Of a stretch of DNA of 64,000 bases, positions 37,676 to 46,756 are shown piece by piece. Each line of letters opens with the position of its first letter. The first letter of the stretch is position 1. The stretch lies in assembly GCA_963813635.1 (NCBI GenBank), contig CAWEZO010000010.1:62001-126000 (forward strand), written 5' to 3'. Position numbers and translations under genes: made by a program. Below the pieces are notes generated by a model that saw only the letters and a program-made list of their open reading frames with translations, was not told the DNA's origin and ran no database searches. The stretch is from JBBRZM01 sp963813635. Its GTDB lineage: Bacteria; Actinomycetota; Acidimicrobiia; IMCC26256; JBBRZM01.

Positions 37676-38660
37676 GTGCGCGCAGCAGTGTGCCGGGAGC
37701 ACGGCACTCCAGAGGCCGTACGCGTTGACGACATACCCGCGCCGGCCCTCGGCCCCGGGCAGGCGCGCGTGCATGTGCACGCGCGCATCCGTCAACTTCG
37801 CCGACGTGCTCCTCGTCGCGAACGAGTACCAGATCAGCGTGGCGCCGCCTTTCGTGCCCGGCAGCGAGTTCGCGGGCGTCGTCACGGAGGTCGGCGACGG
37901 CGTCACGGAACCTCCGGTCGGCGTTCGCGTCTTCGGCTCGTGCCTCCACGGCGCGTTCGCCGAGGAGGTGGTCGTCCCGGCCGCGGCGCTCCAGCGAGTC
38001 CCCGACGGGATCGACGACCGGCACGCCGCTGCGTTCGGTGTCGCGCACCGCACCGCGTACAACGTGCTCCGATCAGTAGCCGCGGTGCAGCCCGGCGAGG
38101 AGCTGATCGTGCTGGGCGCAGGCGGCGGCGTCGGCTCAGCTGCCGTGCATCTCGGTGCCGAGCTCGGAGCATCGGTGACCGCGGTTGCATCGACGCCCGA
38201 GAAGCTCGAGGCCGCGGCCGCGAACGGCGCTCGGCATCTCGTGAACCATCGCGCCCGCCCACTGCGCGAAGCCCTTCGCGAACTCCTCCCCGACGGCGGC
38301 GACGTGGTCGTCGATCCCGTCGGCGGTGACCTCTCCGAACCGGCACTCCGCGCGTTGGGCTGGGGCGGCCGCTTCGTCACGGTCGGCTACGCGTCGGGCG
38401 TCATCCCGCGGATTCCGCTGAACCTCGTGCTCCTCAAAGGCGTACACATTCTCGGATTCCAACTCATCGACTTCCTCACACACGCGCCCGACGAGCTCGG
38501 GCGCAACGAGCGCGAGCTGCTCGAACTGCTCGCCGCGGGTCGTGCCATGCCGCACATCGGTGCGACGTTCTCGTTCGACGCAGTCGCCGACGCCCTGCGG
38601 TACGTCGCCGACGGCCGAGCGATCGGCAAGGTCGTGCTCGACGTCGCGCCCGTCGATTGA
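37676..38660 (+). CDS. NADPH:quinone oxidoreductase-like MDR protein, one frameshift
   Basis: About 327 residues of the medium-chain reductase family without structural zinc. It starts VRAAVCREHGTPEAVRVDD (GTG 37676, seven bases after the hydratase stop). A shift near 37785 restores the frame to SVNFADVLLVANEYQ; the NADPH site is ELIVLGAGGGVGSAAVHLGA, followed by HRARPLREALRELLPDGGD. Relatives reduce quinones or 2-enoyl thioesters. Position suggests it closes the TetR-controlled acyl-CoA operon, although further short genes follow on the same strand. Confidence 0.85.
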
Positions 38661-38670
38661 AGGAGGTTCG

Positions 38671-38949
38671 GTGCCTCGCGCCATTGTGTTCAAAGGGGAC
38701 GAGATCTGGGAATTGCTTGAGGTGCCGAAGCCGAAGCTTCGGCCCGGATGCCGCATCCTGAAGGTCGAGGCTGTGGGTATCTGCCACAGCGACGTCGACC
38801 AGCTCCACGGCCACCCGCCGGTCCCTTCGGGCGGCGTGTTCCCGGCGGTGCCGGGTCACGAGATCGTCGGCCGTTTCGAGGAGATCGCGCTGGCGGATCG
38901 CCGCGTCCCGGGCCACGACGCCGTGCGCGTGTCGCTGGAGGTTTCGTGA
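38671..38949 (+). pseudogene. N-terminal fragment of a zinc alcohol dehydrogenase
   Basis: Starts VPRAIVFKGDEIWELLEVP after AGGAGG and carries the catalytic-zinc part VEAVGICHSDVDQLHGHP and PAVPGHEIVGRFEEI. It then degenerates and stops after 92 codons, before the structural-zinc lobe and the NAD domain. The stop shares a base with the next start (TGATG), so the downstream SnoaL gene may be translated by coupling to this remnant. A full-length dehydrogenase lies 600 bases downstream. Confidence 0.75.
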
Positions 38950-39362
38950 TGGAAGACATCGAGGCGATCAAACAGCTCAAGGCGCGCTACTGCCGCACGA
39001 TGGACACCAAGGACTGGTCGGCGATGCGCCAGGTGTTCGCCGACGACGTCACGATGGACACGACAGATTCCGGCGGCGGCATCATGACCGGAGCCGACGA
39101 CTTCCTCGAATTCCTCCAAACGGCGATCGGCGAGGTGATCACCGTCCACCACTGCCACACGCCCGAGATCGTCGTCAGTTCGCCGACGACGGCCTCAGGC
39201 GTTTGGGCCATGGAGGACATGCTGCAGTTCGCAGACGGCTCCGAGATGCACGGCTACGGCCACTACTACGAGACCTACGAAAAGCGCGACAGTGAGTGGA
39301 GCATCACATCGTCGAAACTGTCGCGCCTCCGGATGGACTTCACACCGGCAGTAGGACAATGA
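38949..39362 (+). CDS. SnoaL/NTF2-like fold protein
   Basis: A 137-residue cone-shaped alpha+beta protein. It opens MEDIEAIKQLKARYCRTMD with the typical KDWSAMRQVFADDVTMD and continues HHCHTPEIVVSSPTTASGVW and GYGHYYETYEKRDSEWSI. The family includes steroid isomerase and scytalone dehydratase-like enzymes; the opening Y..TxD...W pattern is that of the SnoaL_4 type. Its reaction is unknown. A relative with the same layout lies at 50635. Confidence 0.85.
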   Translation: MEDIEAIKQLKARYCRTMDTKDWSAMRQVFADDVTMDTTDSGGGIMTGADDFLEFLQTAIGEVITVHHCHTPEIVVSSPTTASGVWAMEDMLQFADGSEMHGYGHYYETYEKRDSEWSITSSKLSRLRMDFTPAVGQ

Positions 39363-39381
39363 CCATCGCTCATCCCGCCCG

Positions 39382-39561
39382 GTGAACCGCAACCGCATCG
39401 GCAGCCTCGAGGTCTCCGTTATCACCGGCGCCACCAAGGCCGAGCAGGTCATCTCCAACGCCGCGGCCGCCGACTGGCAACTCGGGGCCGAGGACCTCGC
39501 CGCGATCGATGCCATCGTGGCCCACGAGGCCGAGATCGAAGATCTGGAGGATCCGCGATGA
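39382..39561 (+). pseudogene. Aldo/keto reductase reduced to its two ends
   Basis: A 59-codon frame from GTG 39382 begins NRIGSLEVSV, which is the N-terminal pattern of aldo/keto reductases (R.LG..GLEVSV), and passes directly into SVITGATKAEQVISNAAAAD and WQLGAEDLAAIDAIV, which is their C-terminal end. The whole barrel, about 230 residues, is missing, but the join is in frame. Its stop overlaps the ATG of the next gene. Confidence 0.75.
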
Positions 39562-40481
39562 GAGCCGTACGTGGCCATGACGGCCGGCCACTCCTCGTCG
39601 AGGTGGACGAACCCCCCGGTCAGGGCGAACTCTTGTCCATGCGGGCGGTAGGTATCTGTGCCTCCGACTTCGGTTACCTGTCCTACGGCACCAATGTCAT
39701 CCTCGGCCACGAGCTTGTCGGCATTCGCTCCGATGGCACGCCGGTCGCGGTCGAGGGGCTGTACGGCTGTGGCGATTGCGGCCGCTGTCGCTTGGGCCAG
39801 TACAACCTGTGCGACCAGGCCGCGGTGCACGCGCTCGGGATGTTCAACGACGGTGGCATGGTCGAGCAGTTCCGCGCTCCGAGCGAGCGCCTCGTCGAGC
39901 TTCCCGCCGGACTTGACGTGGCGAGCGGTTCACTCGTCGAGCCGGCCGCGGTGTCATGGCATGGCCATGCGTGTCGGCGGCACGGATGGTGGCAAGCGCG
40001 TCGCTGTCGTCGGCGCCGGGTCGGTGTGGCGGCAGCCCAGGCCCAACGCGCAGCGGAGGTCAGCCTCGAATCTCGTTACGACCACCAACGGGAGCTCGGG
40101 GAGCGACTCGGAGCGACAGAGCCTTCCGGCCTCTACGACGTGGTGATCGAAGCGGCCGGATCAGCGAGCGCACTGCAACGGTGCGTCGAGCTGCTCGCTC
40201 CCGGTGGCACCATCGCTGTGCTGGGCGTACACTACGGCGGGCTCGACGTGCCGTACCTCCTGATGCTCACCAAGGAAGCCAAACTCGTCGCATCGATGGG
40301 CTACTGCAGCCACGAGGGTGGACGCGACATGCAGCAGGCCGCGGAGATGCTGGCCGCCCGCCCTGAGATCGCCGATGCCCTCATCACCCACAGGTTCTCG
40401 CTGGAGGACGCCGCCGAGGCATTCCGCGTTGCCGCTGACCGCAAGAGCGGAGCCATTAAAGTCGTCGTCGAGGTCGGATGA
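39558..40481 (+). CDS. Zinc-dependent alcohol dehydrogenase, compensated double frameshift
   Basis: An MDR enzyme of about 307 residues. The catalytic-zinc segment is MRAVGICASDFG with GHELVG, and the structural-zinc lobe YGCGDCGRCRLGQYNLC has all four cysteines. Between about 39960 and 40030 the frame slips and returns; in the other frame the lost part reads MRVGGTDGGKRVAVVGAGSV, the NAD-binding motif. The end, RFSLEDAAEAFRVAADRKSG, is normal. It oxidises an alcohol with NAD; substrate unknown. The start overlaps the aldo/keto reductase remnant stop, and the stop overlaps the next start. Confidence 0.85.
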   Translation: MRAVRGHDGRPLLVEVDEPPGQGELLSMRAVGICASDFGYLSYGTNVILGHELVGIRSDGTPVAVEGLYGCGDCGRCRLGQYNLCDQAAVHALGMFNDGGMVEQFRAPSERLVELPAGLDVASGSLVEPAAVSWHGHACRRHGWWQARRCRRRRVGVAAAQAQRAAEVSLESRYDHQRELGERLGATEPSGLYDVVIEAAGSASALQRCVELLAPGGTIAVLGVHYGGLDVPYLLMLTKEAKLVASMGYCSHEGGRDMQQAAEMLAARPEIADALITHRFSLEDAAEAFRVAADRKSGAIKVVVEVG

Positions 40482-40960
40482 TGCTGCTGCCCCCCGCCAA
40501 TCAGTTCCACCTCGGCATCGTCGTCGACGATTTCGAGCCGGCTCGCGATTTCCTCAGCGAAACGTGCGGCTACGAATGGGGGCACGACATCGAGCTCGAG
40601 TACACGATGATGCTCCCCGACGGGGGGGTCACTTTCCAGCAGCATCTCAGCTACTCCGTCACTGAACCCCGGCTGGAGCTCGTACAATCCGTCGCCGGTA
40701 CGCCTCTCCAGCCGAGCAGCTCGGGCCTGCATCACGTCGGGTACTGGTGCGAGGATCTTGCCGCGGCCTCTGCGGCACTCGTCGCGAATGGCTGGGTCTG
40801 GGAGTGCGGCGGCGAGCACGACGGATCGCCGATGTGGGCGTACCACTTCAATCCCGCCGGCGTGCGGATCGAGCTCGTGAGCACGGCGCTGAAGGCGGGC
40901 CTCGAGTCACTGTGGACCGGGCCATCCATCGATCCCGCGGGGAATCCGGCAACACATTGA
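40478..40960 (+). CDS. VOC-superfamily (glyoxalase-like) protein
   Basis: A 160-residue protein of two beta-alpha-beta-beta-beta units. PPANQFHLGIVVDDFEPARD opens the first and SSGLHHVGYWCEDLAAASAA the second, with His residues at metal-ligand positions; IELVST closes the fold. Members include methylmalonyl-CoA epimerase and lactoylglutathione lyase; it is not clear which reaction applies. ATG 40478 overlaps the dehydrogenase stop (ATGA). It is the last gene of the rightward run. Confidence 0.87.
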   Translation: MMLLPPANQFHLGIVVDDFEPARDFLSETCGYEWGHDIELEYTMMLPDGGVTFQQHLSYSVTEPRLELVQSVAGTPLQPSSSGLHHVGYWCEDLAAASAALVANGWVWECGGEHDGSPMWAYHFNPAGVRIELVSTALKAGLESLWTGPSIDPAGNPATH

Positions 40961-41195
40961 AGTGAGGAGAGCGGCGCATTCTCTGGACGAGTCAGCTCAG
41001 AGGATCAGCAAGATCCCGCAACGTCGCGCAACTGGCAGCTCGCGCGGTCAAGACAGATCATCGAACTTGTCGGTGGCGAGATCGGCACGCGCTTCGGCGG
41101 AGTAGTCGTAGCTCGGACGTCCGCGCGCACGACGGGACTTCTGAGCGTCAGCCGGAGATGCCCGCACCCCTGCGTGTCGAGCCGCCGCCGCCACC

Positions 41196-42053
41196 TCAGC
41201 GTGTCACAGGCTGGTCGAAAACGACGCCGAAGTAGGCCTGCTCGAGGCGGCCGGGATCGCGAGCCAGATCGGCGGAGGAACCCCGCAGCACGATCGAACC
41301 CCGGTTCAGCACGGCCGCGTCGTCAGCCACCTCGAGCGCGAGGCCCACGTGTTGCTCGACGAGCACGACGGCGCAGTCGTGGTCGCTGGCGATCCGGCGC
41401 ACCGCGACGAACAGGTTCTCGACGACGATCGGCGCCAACCCCATGCTCATCTCGTCGATCAGCAGCACCTTCGGCTGCTGGATCAGGGCGCGTGCCATCG
41501 CGAGCATCTGCTGCTCGCCGCCGGACAGCGCGCCCGCCTGGAGGTGCCACCGGGGCTCGAGGGCGGGGAACACCTCCAGCAGGTCGCGCGGAGACAAGTC
41601 GCCGCGTCCCGCCGCGATGCGGAGGTTCTCCTCGACCGTCAGCGTGGTGAAGAGGCAACGGTTGTCCGGGACGAGCACCACGCCGGCTCGGTTGGCAGCC
41701 GAGGCTTGGCCGCGCCGAACCGGCGCGCCGTCGACGGCGGCAGTGCCGTCCTGGGCGCGCAGAAGGCCGCCAATCGTCAGCAGCAGCGTGGTCTTCCCCG
41801 CGCCGTTGGGACCGACTAAGCAGAACACCTTGCCGGCGTCGACCGCAAGATCGACGTCCCGGAACGCAGTCGCCCTTCCGCGACCGCCGGTCAGCCCGGT
41901 GCATCGAAGGCGAACGGCCGCGCGACCGCCAGGGATAGGGAGCCCGGCGTCGATGGGGTGCGTGGGCGCAGACCCCGAGGAGGTGTGGTCACGCCACTCG
42001 ACCCGGCCATGGATGACGTGTGGGAGGCGCAGACGCCGAGGAAGTGAGGTCAC
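41196..42053 (-). CDS. ABC transporter ATP-binding protein, LivF type
   Basis: Second ATPase of a branched-chain-amino-acid-type importer. Walker A is LVGPNGAGKTTLLL, the signature ALSGGEQQMLAMARAL, Walker B KVLLIDEMSMGLAP and the H-loop LVEQHVGLALEVADDAAVL. The start GTG at 42053 overlaps the stop of the fused permease gene (GTGA), which supports it. The first 45 residues are not conserved in the family and contain one of two imperfect 32-base repeats. Confidence 0.92.
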   Translation of the reverse strand: MTSLPRRLRLPHVIHGRVEWRDHTSSGSAPTHPIDAGLPIPGGRAAVRLRCTGLTGGRGRATAFRDVDLAVDAGKVFCLVGPNGAGKTTLLLTIGGLLRAQDGTAAVDGAPVRRGQASAANRAGVVLVPDNRCLFTTLTVEENLRIAAGRGDLSPRDLLEVFPALEPRWHLQAGALSGGEQQMLAMARALIQQPKVLLIDEMSMGLAPIVVENLFVAVRRIASDHDCAVVLVEQHVGLALEVADDAAVLNRGSIVLRGSSADLARDPGRLEQAYFGVVFDQPVTR

Positions 42054-42057
42054 GCCG
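41965..42057. repeat. Imperfect direct repeat around the LivF start
   Basis: Two 32-base units, at 41965-41996 and 42026-42057, start GGCGCAGACC/GCCGAGGA and contain GGTCACGCC; they differ at four positions. The offset is 61 bases, so the repeat is not in phase with the code. It duplicates the GTGACC start region of the livF-like gene. Confidence 0.6.
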
Positions 42058-44794
42058 TGGCCACCCCCTCCGCGCCGTGGACCTTGCCGAGGTAGGCGGC
42101 GGCCACGGACCGGTCGGCACGGATGGCCACGGGATCACCAGCAGCGATGACCTCGCCGAAGTTCAGCACGTAGATGGAGTCGCACACCGACAGCACGAGC
42201 GCCACGTCGTGGTCGACGAGGACCACACCCACGCCGGCCGACGCGATCTTCCGGATCCGCTCGCCGAGCCACTTCGTCTCGCTCGTGTCGAGGCCGGCGG
42301 CGGGCTCGTCGAGCAGGAGCAGCTTCGGGTCCGCGGCGCACGCTCGCGCGATCGAGACCAGCTGGCGTTCGCCCTGGCTCAGCTCGCCGGCGGTCCGCTC
42401 GGTCAGCTCCGAGATGCCGACGAGGTCGAGCGCCCGGTCAACGGCGTGGTGCCGGGCGTCGCCGTGGGAGGCCGCCGCCGCGGCGCTGACGTTCTCCCCC
42501 ACGGTGAGGTCGTCGTACAGCTCGAGCGACTGGAACGTCCGGGCCAGGCCGGCCCGCACGCGGCGGTGCGGGCGCAGCCCGTCGATCCGCTCGCCGAGGA
42601 GCTCGACAGTGCCCCCCGCAGGGACGAACCCCGTGATCGCGTCGATGACGCTGGTCTTCCCGGCGCCGTTGGGTCCGATCAGGCCGACGACCGTGCCGGC
42701 CTCGACGCGCAGCGACACGTCCGACACTGCGACGATGCCGCCGTAATTGACCCTGAGGTCCACGACGTCGAGGACCGGGCGCTCCGACTCGGACGTGTCG
42801 AGCGGCGGAGCGGCCGTGACGGCTGCGGGCGCGGGCGCGGGCGCGGGCCGGGTGCGCCGCCTCGGTCGGCGCACGCGCGCCAGGCGCTCGGCCAGCCCGT
42901 GGCCCGAGGCCGCCAGCCCCTCGGGGTAGCTGATGAGGGTCACGATCAGCAGCACCGCGCTGATAATCGGGAACCACTTGCCGAGGCTGATCCACTGGTC
43001 GGTGGCGTAGAAGACGATGCCGCCGGCGACCAGGATGCCGGCGAGGACCCCGCCATAGACCGACGTCACCCCCGCCAGGACCACCGTCGCCACCAGCGTG
43101 AGGTTCGTGAGGGTCGAGAACGAATCGAACGTGAAGATCCCCCGGCGGTAGGCGAGGAGGCTGCCGCCGAGGCCGGCGATGAACGACGCCATGGCGAAGC
43201 TGGCCACCTTCACGAACACGACGTTGACCCCGATGCCCGCCGCCGACCGCTCGTTCGCCCGTACCGCGAGCATCGCCGAGCCGAGCCTGCTCGTGCGCAG
43301 CCGCGCGACGCACCACGCCACGATGACGAGCGTTGCGAGGCAGAGGAGGCCGAACGCCATGCGCGGGAAGGCCTTCCCGACACCGATCCCGAGGTCGATC
43401 CCGAACAGCTTCGGCTGGTCGACCGCGGCACCGTCCGTGCTGACGATCTGGGTGTTCCGGAACCACACCGCCTCGATCGCAAAGGCGAGCGCGAGGGTCA
43501 CGACCCCGAGCGTCAGACCGCGCAGCCGCAAGGCCGGGAGCCCGACGATCACGCCGATCACCGTCGCCACGAGGGCGGCGAGCAGCGGCGCCAGCGGGAA
43601 CGGGACGCCCCAGCTCTGCGTCAGGCCGCTCAACGTGAAGGCGCCAGCCCCGGCGAGCGCCATCTGGGCGAGCGAGACCTGCCCCGCGTAGCCCGTCACG
43701 ACGACCAGCGACAGCGCGATCACGGCGAAGATGAACGTGCCGATCACGGCGCTTCGCGCCGTCCCATGGGTGACGCCCAGCGCGACCACGCCGATGACGA
43801 ACCCCACGACGGTCGGGAGCATGAGGCCCCGGGGGCGAGGGGCGCGCCCGAGCGGCTGGCTCACGAGGGTACCGCGCACGGGCATGGCGCTCGCGGTGAC
43901 GAGCAGGAACACCAGGATCACGATCAGCGGCACCAGCTCGGCCGACCCGGTGCGCGGGAGCCACGAGTGTTGCGCCGATAGGCTGCTCGCCTCGGACTGG
44001 AACATCCCGATGGCGATTCCAGCGCAGACCGTCGGCAGCAGGTACTGGAACCTACCGACCACCGCGGCGGCGAGCACGGGCACGACGAACAGCGTGTAGG
44101 TGACAGGCGTGAGCGGTGCGAGCGGCGCGATCAAGATCCCCGCGGCACCCGCGACCACGGCACTGAGCATCCAGTTGAGCAAGGCCACACGATCGGGCGA
44201 CACGCCGCTGATAAAAGCGCCGGTCTGCGATTCGGCCGTCGCCCTCGTGGAGAGGCCGAACCGCGTCCACCGGTAGAGGGCGGCGATGACGAGCGCCAAC
44301 GCGACGATGGTGAGAGCGAGGTAGAGGCGGTCGGACAGGAGGGTGAGCGACCCGATCGTCCAACGCTTCGCGGGGAAGATGTTCGTCACGCTGACCGGTG
44401 ACGTGCCGAACCGGATCGCCATCAGCTCAGTGAGCACCACGAGGACGCCGATCGAGGCAACGGCCCGGGTCAGCAGCGGCGTGTCACGCAGGGGGCGGAA
44501 GACGACGAGGTAGAGGAGGGCGCCGAGGAGCGACACCAGCGCTAGGGCGATCAGCGCGGCCGGCACGAACCCGAGGTTGCTGCCGACGTCGACGCTCGTC
44601 GGGAACCCGGGGATCGGGATCAGGAGCTGCCCCGCCCGCAACCCTGCATAGGTGTAGGCGGCGTACAGCGCCATGGCGCCGGTGGCGAAGTTGACGACAC
44701 CCGAGCTGCGGTAGGTGAGCACCATCGCGACCGCGAGGGCGGCGAACACACCGCCGTTGCCGAGTCCGAAGACCAGGTTGGTCAGGTGCTCCAC
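42050..44794 (-). CDS. Fused ABC importer LivH-LivM-LivG (permease-permease-ATPase) in one chain
   Basis: A 914-residue unbroken protein. Residues 1 to about 300 form the LivH-type permease (LVFGLGNGGVFAALAVAM, LTYRSSGVVNFATGAMALYA). About 320 to 620 is the LivM-type permease (YAGQVSLAQMALAGAGAF, EAVWFRNTQI). After a Pro/Ala linker, residues 665-914 are the LivG ATPase with Walker A LIGPNGAGKTSVIDA, signature ELSQGERQLVSIA and Walker B LLLLDEPAAGLD. These are separate genes in most bacteria. With the LivF gene and the lipoprotein receptor on either side it forms a complete importer for a branched-chain or related carboxylate substrate. Confidence 0.93.
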   Translation of the reverse strand: MEHLTNLVFGLGNGGVFAALAVAMVLTYRSSGVVNFATGAMALYAAYTYAGLRAGQLLIPIPGFPTSVDVGSNLGFVPAALIALALVSLLGALLYLVVFRPLRDTPLLTRAVASIGVLVVLTELMAIRFGTSPVSVTNIFPAKRWTIGSLTLLSDRLYLALTIVALALVIAALYRWTRFGLSTRATAESQTGAFISGVSPDRVALLNWMLSAVVAGAAGILIAPLAPLTPVTYTLFVVPVLAAAVVGRFQYLLPTVCAGIAIGMFQSEASSLSAQHSWLPRTGSAELVPLIVILVFLLVTASAMPVRGTLVSQPLGRAPRPRGLMLPTVVGFVIGVVALGVTHGTARSAVIGTFIFAVIALSLVVVTGYAGQVSLAQMALAGAGAFTLSGLTQSWGVPFPLAPLLAALVATVIGVIVGLPALRLRGLTLGVVTLALAFAIEAVWFRNTQIVSTDGAAVDQPKLFGIDLGIGVGKAFPRMAFGLLCLATLVIVAWCVARLRTSRLGSAMLAVRANERSAAGIGVNVVFVKVASFAMASFIAGLGGSLLAYRRGIFTFDSFSTLTNLTLVATVVLAGVTSVYGGVLAGILVAGGIVFYATDQWISLGKWFPIISAVLLIVTLISYPEGLAASGHGLAERLARVRRPRRRTRPAPAPAPAAVTAAPPLDTSESERPVLDVVDLRVNYGGIVAVSDVSLRVEAGTVVGLIGPNGAGKTSVIDAITGFVPAGGTVELLGERIDGLRPHRRVRAGLARTFQSLELYDDLTVGENVSAAAAASHGDARHHAVDRALDLVGISELTERTAGELSQGERQLVSIARACAADPKLLLLDEPAAGLDTSETKWLGERIRKIASAGVGVVLVDHDVALVLSVCDSIYVLNFGEVIAAGDPVAIRADRSVAAAYLGKVHGAEGVATA

Positions 44795-44888
44795 CCGAGC
44801 GCGCTCCTACGTCCGGCTGGGGCCCGGCGTGTCCCGGGTCGCAGCGGCGATCTCGATGCTGATCAGTCCTCTCAGCCCCCCAGTCCTC

Positions 44889-46211
44889 TCAGCCCGGGAT
44901 CGGGGTGTCGCCGACCGGCTTGTACACCGTCGGCTGACCCTTGGCGTCGAGCACCGTGACGAGCCCGGCTCGGGTGCACAGCGCCGGCGACGCGGGAACC
45001 GCCTTGCCGTTGCACCGGAAGTGGACGGCGCCGCCCGGGAGCAGCTTCCACGGCATCTTCTTGGCGGTCGCGATGACGTTCTGCGACGTGATGTCACCCG
45101 TGATCCCTTCGAGGGCGACGTGGAACCCCATGATGCTGATGAACATGAGCTCCCCCGCGCTGCCGGTATCGGGGTGGCCCTTCACCTTCGGGGCGATCTC
45201 CTTCTCGTAGATCGCGAGGCCGGGGTCGGGTGGATGGCCGTCGACGGGCGCCGTCGCCGACACGTTGACGCCCTTCAGCACGGAGGCCGGGACCGCCTTG
45301 CGGGTCGAGGCGTCGACGCACTGCTGCACGACCGTGACCTTGCCGGTGTAGCCGACGGCGCGGAGGCCGTTCATTACCGCGGTGCACGTGGTATTGGCGC
45401 CGATCACGTGCACCAGCCCCGCGCCGCTCGACACGATGCGCTGCATCTGCGGCGTCACGTCGGCGGCGCCGACCGGGATCCGCACCACGTCCAGGCTGAT
45501 TCCCGCCTTCTTGAACTGCGCCGGGCCCTCCGATTCCCAGAACGACGTCGCCGCCGGAACATCGATCACTGTGGCGGCGGCCTTCTTGATCTTGTTCGCC
45601 TTCGCCACGGCGATCGGCATGTCGGCCAACGCGGCGAAGGGGTTCCCGAGGGCGAACGTCGAGGTGGTGTCACCCAGAACGGTCTCGTCGAAAACCCCGT
45701 ACACGAACGTCGGCATATGGGCGGCGTGCAACGGCGTGTAGACGTTCGTCACGACGCCGCTCTGGCCGATCACCACGGCCACGACGCCGTTCTGGATCAT
45801 CTGGTTGGCGCAGTCGGTAGCGCCGCCCGGGTCCTGGTGGGTCTCGCAGACGTACACCTTGACCGGCCGGCCGCCGATGCCGCCGTAACCGTCGAGGTAG
45901 GCGAACGTCTCGTTCGCGACGGCCCCCTCGATCGAGTTGTCCGCCGAAGGGTTGCGGCCGTCGCTGATGACGCCGACCTTGACTGGCTCACCCGTGGCCT
46001 GCTTCGGCGCTCCCAGGAACTTCTCGACGCTGGACGCGCTCGCGCCCTTGGAGGCCGTGGTCGACGTCCCGCTGGTCCCGCTCGACTTGTTGTTCGAGCT
46101 ACCGCTGCTGCCGCACGCCGATACGAGCACCACCGCGGCAAGCACGCCAACGACCGCTCGCCGCCAGCCGCCATAGCCCCGCCGCTCGCGGGCAACGCTC
46201 CGCTGAACCAT
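44889..46211 (-). CDS. ABC transporter substrate-binding lipoprotein (LivJ/type I)
   Basis: A 440-residue receptor. Its signal peptide AVVGVLAAVVLVSACGSSG places the lipid-modified Cys at residue 33, followed by a Ser/Gly/Thr linker. The type I fold is seen in KVGVISDGRNPSADNS, GAVANETFAYLDGYGGIGGR and QNGVVAVVIGQSGVVTNVY. It captures the ligand for the fused permease 94 bases downstream on the same strand. The ATG at 46211 follows GAGGGGGAG. Substrate not predictable; the family covers branched-chain amino acids, amides and aromatic acids. Confidence 0.92.
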   Translation of the reverse strand: MVQRSVARERRGYGGWRRAVVGVLAAVVLVSACGSSGSSNNKSSGTSGTSTTASKGASASSVEKFLGAPKQATGEPVKVGVISDGRNPSADNSIEGAVANETFAYLDGYGGIGGRPVKVYVCETHQDPGGATDCANQMIQNGVVAVVIGQSGVVTNVYTPLHAAHMPTFVYGVFDETVLGDTTSTFALGNPFAALADMPIAVAKANKIKKAAATVIDVPAATSFWESEGPAQFKKAGISLDVVRIPVGAADVTPQMQRIVSSGAGLVHVIGANTTCTAVMNGLRAVGYTGKVTVVQQCVDASTRKAVPASVLKGVNVSATAPVDGHPPDPGLAIYEKEIAPKVKGHPDTGSAGELMFISIMGFHVALEGITGDITSQNVIATAKKMPWKLLPGGAVHFRCNGKAVPASPALCTRAGLVTVLDAKGQPTVYKPVGDTPIPG

Positions 46212-46302
46212 CCCGACTCCCCCTCGTGCAAGATGTACCGCTGGACGAGATTGCACTCTAGGTCCCTTCACTCATGTTCGTACAGGGCGCCTTCATGCGC
46301 GG

Positions 46303-46710
46303 CTCCGTACAGGGCGCATGCGCGGCGGTGTCGCTCGTGCCGCGGTCCAAGAAAGAAGAGACGTTCGGGCGGCCGAACGGTTGTTCGCCGCCCGCGGCCT
46401 CGACGCCGGATCGCTCCCGCCAGATCAGCCTCGAAGCGGGTACCGGGAACCACTCCGCGGTCCAGTACCACCTCGGGTCCAAGGACCAGCTCATCCGCGC
46501 CATCTTCGAGTACCGCTTGCCGCACCTGAACGAGCGTCGGCGCATCTTGGTCGCGCAGCGCGAGCCCGCCGACCTCGCTTCATTGGTCGAGTGCTACGCA
46601 CTGCCCATCCCCGAGCAGTGCGAGCAGGAGGGCAGCACTACCTGAGCTCGTCGCCATGCTCGAGCACAGCGGCGATCCCGGAGTGTTCGCTCTCATCCGC
46701 TCCGCATGAC
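46303..46710 (+). pseudogene. TetR-family regulator, frameshifted and truncated by mobile DNA
   Basis: Divergent from the binding-protein gene. Across frames one reads RAAERLFAARGLDAGS, then RQISLEAGTGNHSAVQYHLG, SKDQLIRAIFEYRLPHLNER and finally ELVAMLEHSGDPGVFALIRS. This is the DNA-binding half and the first ligand-domain helices of a TetR protein. At 46710 it breaks off into transposase sequence. It was probably the local regulator of the importer. Two near-copies of GTACAGGGCGC..ATGCGCGG precede it within 50 bases. Confidence 0.75.
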
Positions 46711-46756
46711 TCCAAGCGCAACGGCACGATCGATCTGTTCGCTGCGTTGAACGTTG
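46706..46756 (+). mobile_element. Fragment of an IS630-type transposase
   Basis: The forward frame reads SKRNGTIDLFAALNVE, close to the conserved K/RHGTxxLFAALN stretch of IS630 transposases. Nothing else of the element remains. It is wedged between the broken TetR gene and the IS3 remnant. Confidence 0.5.
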
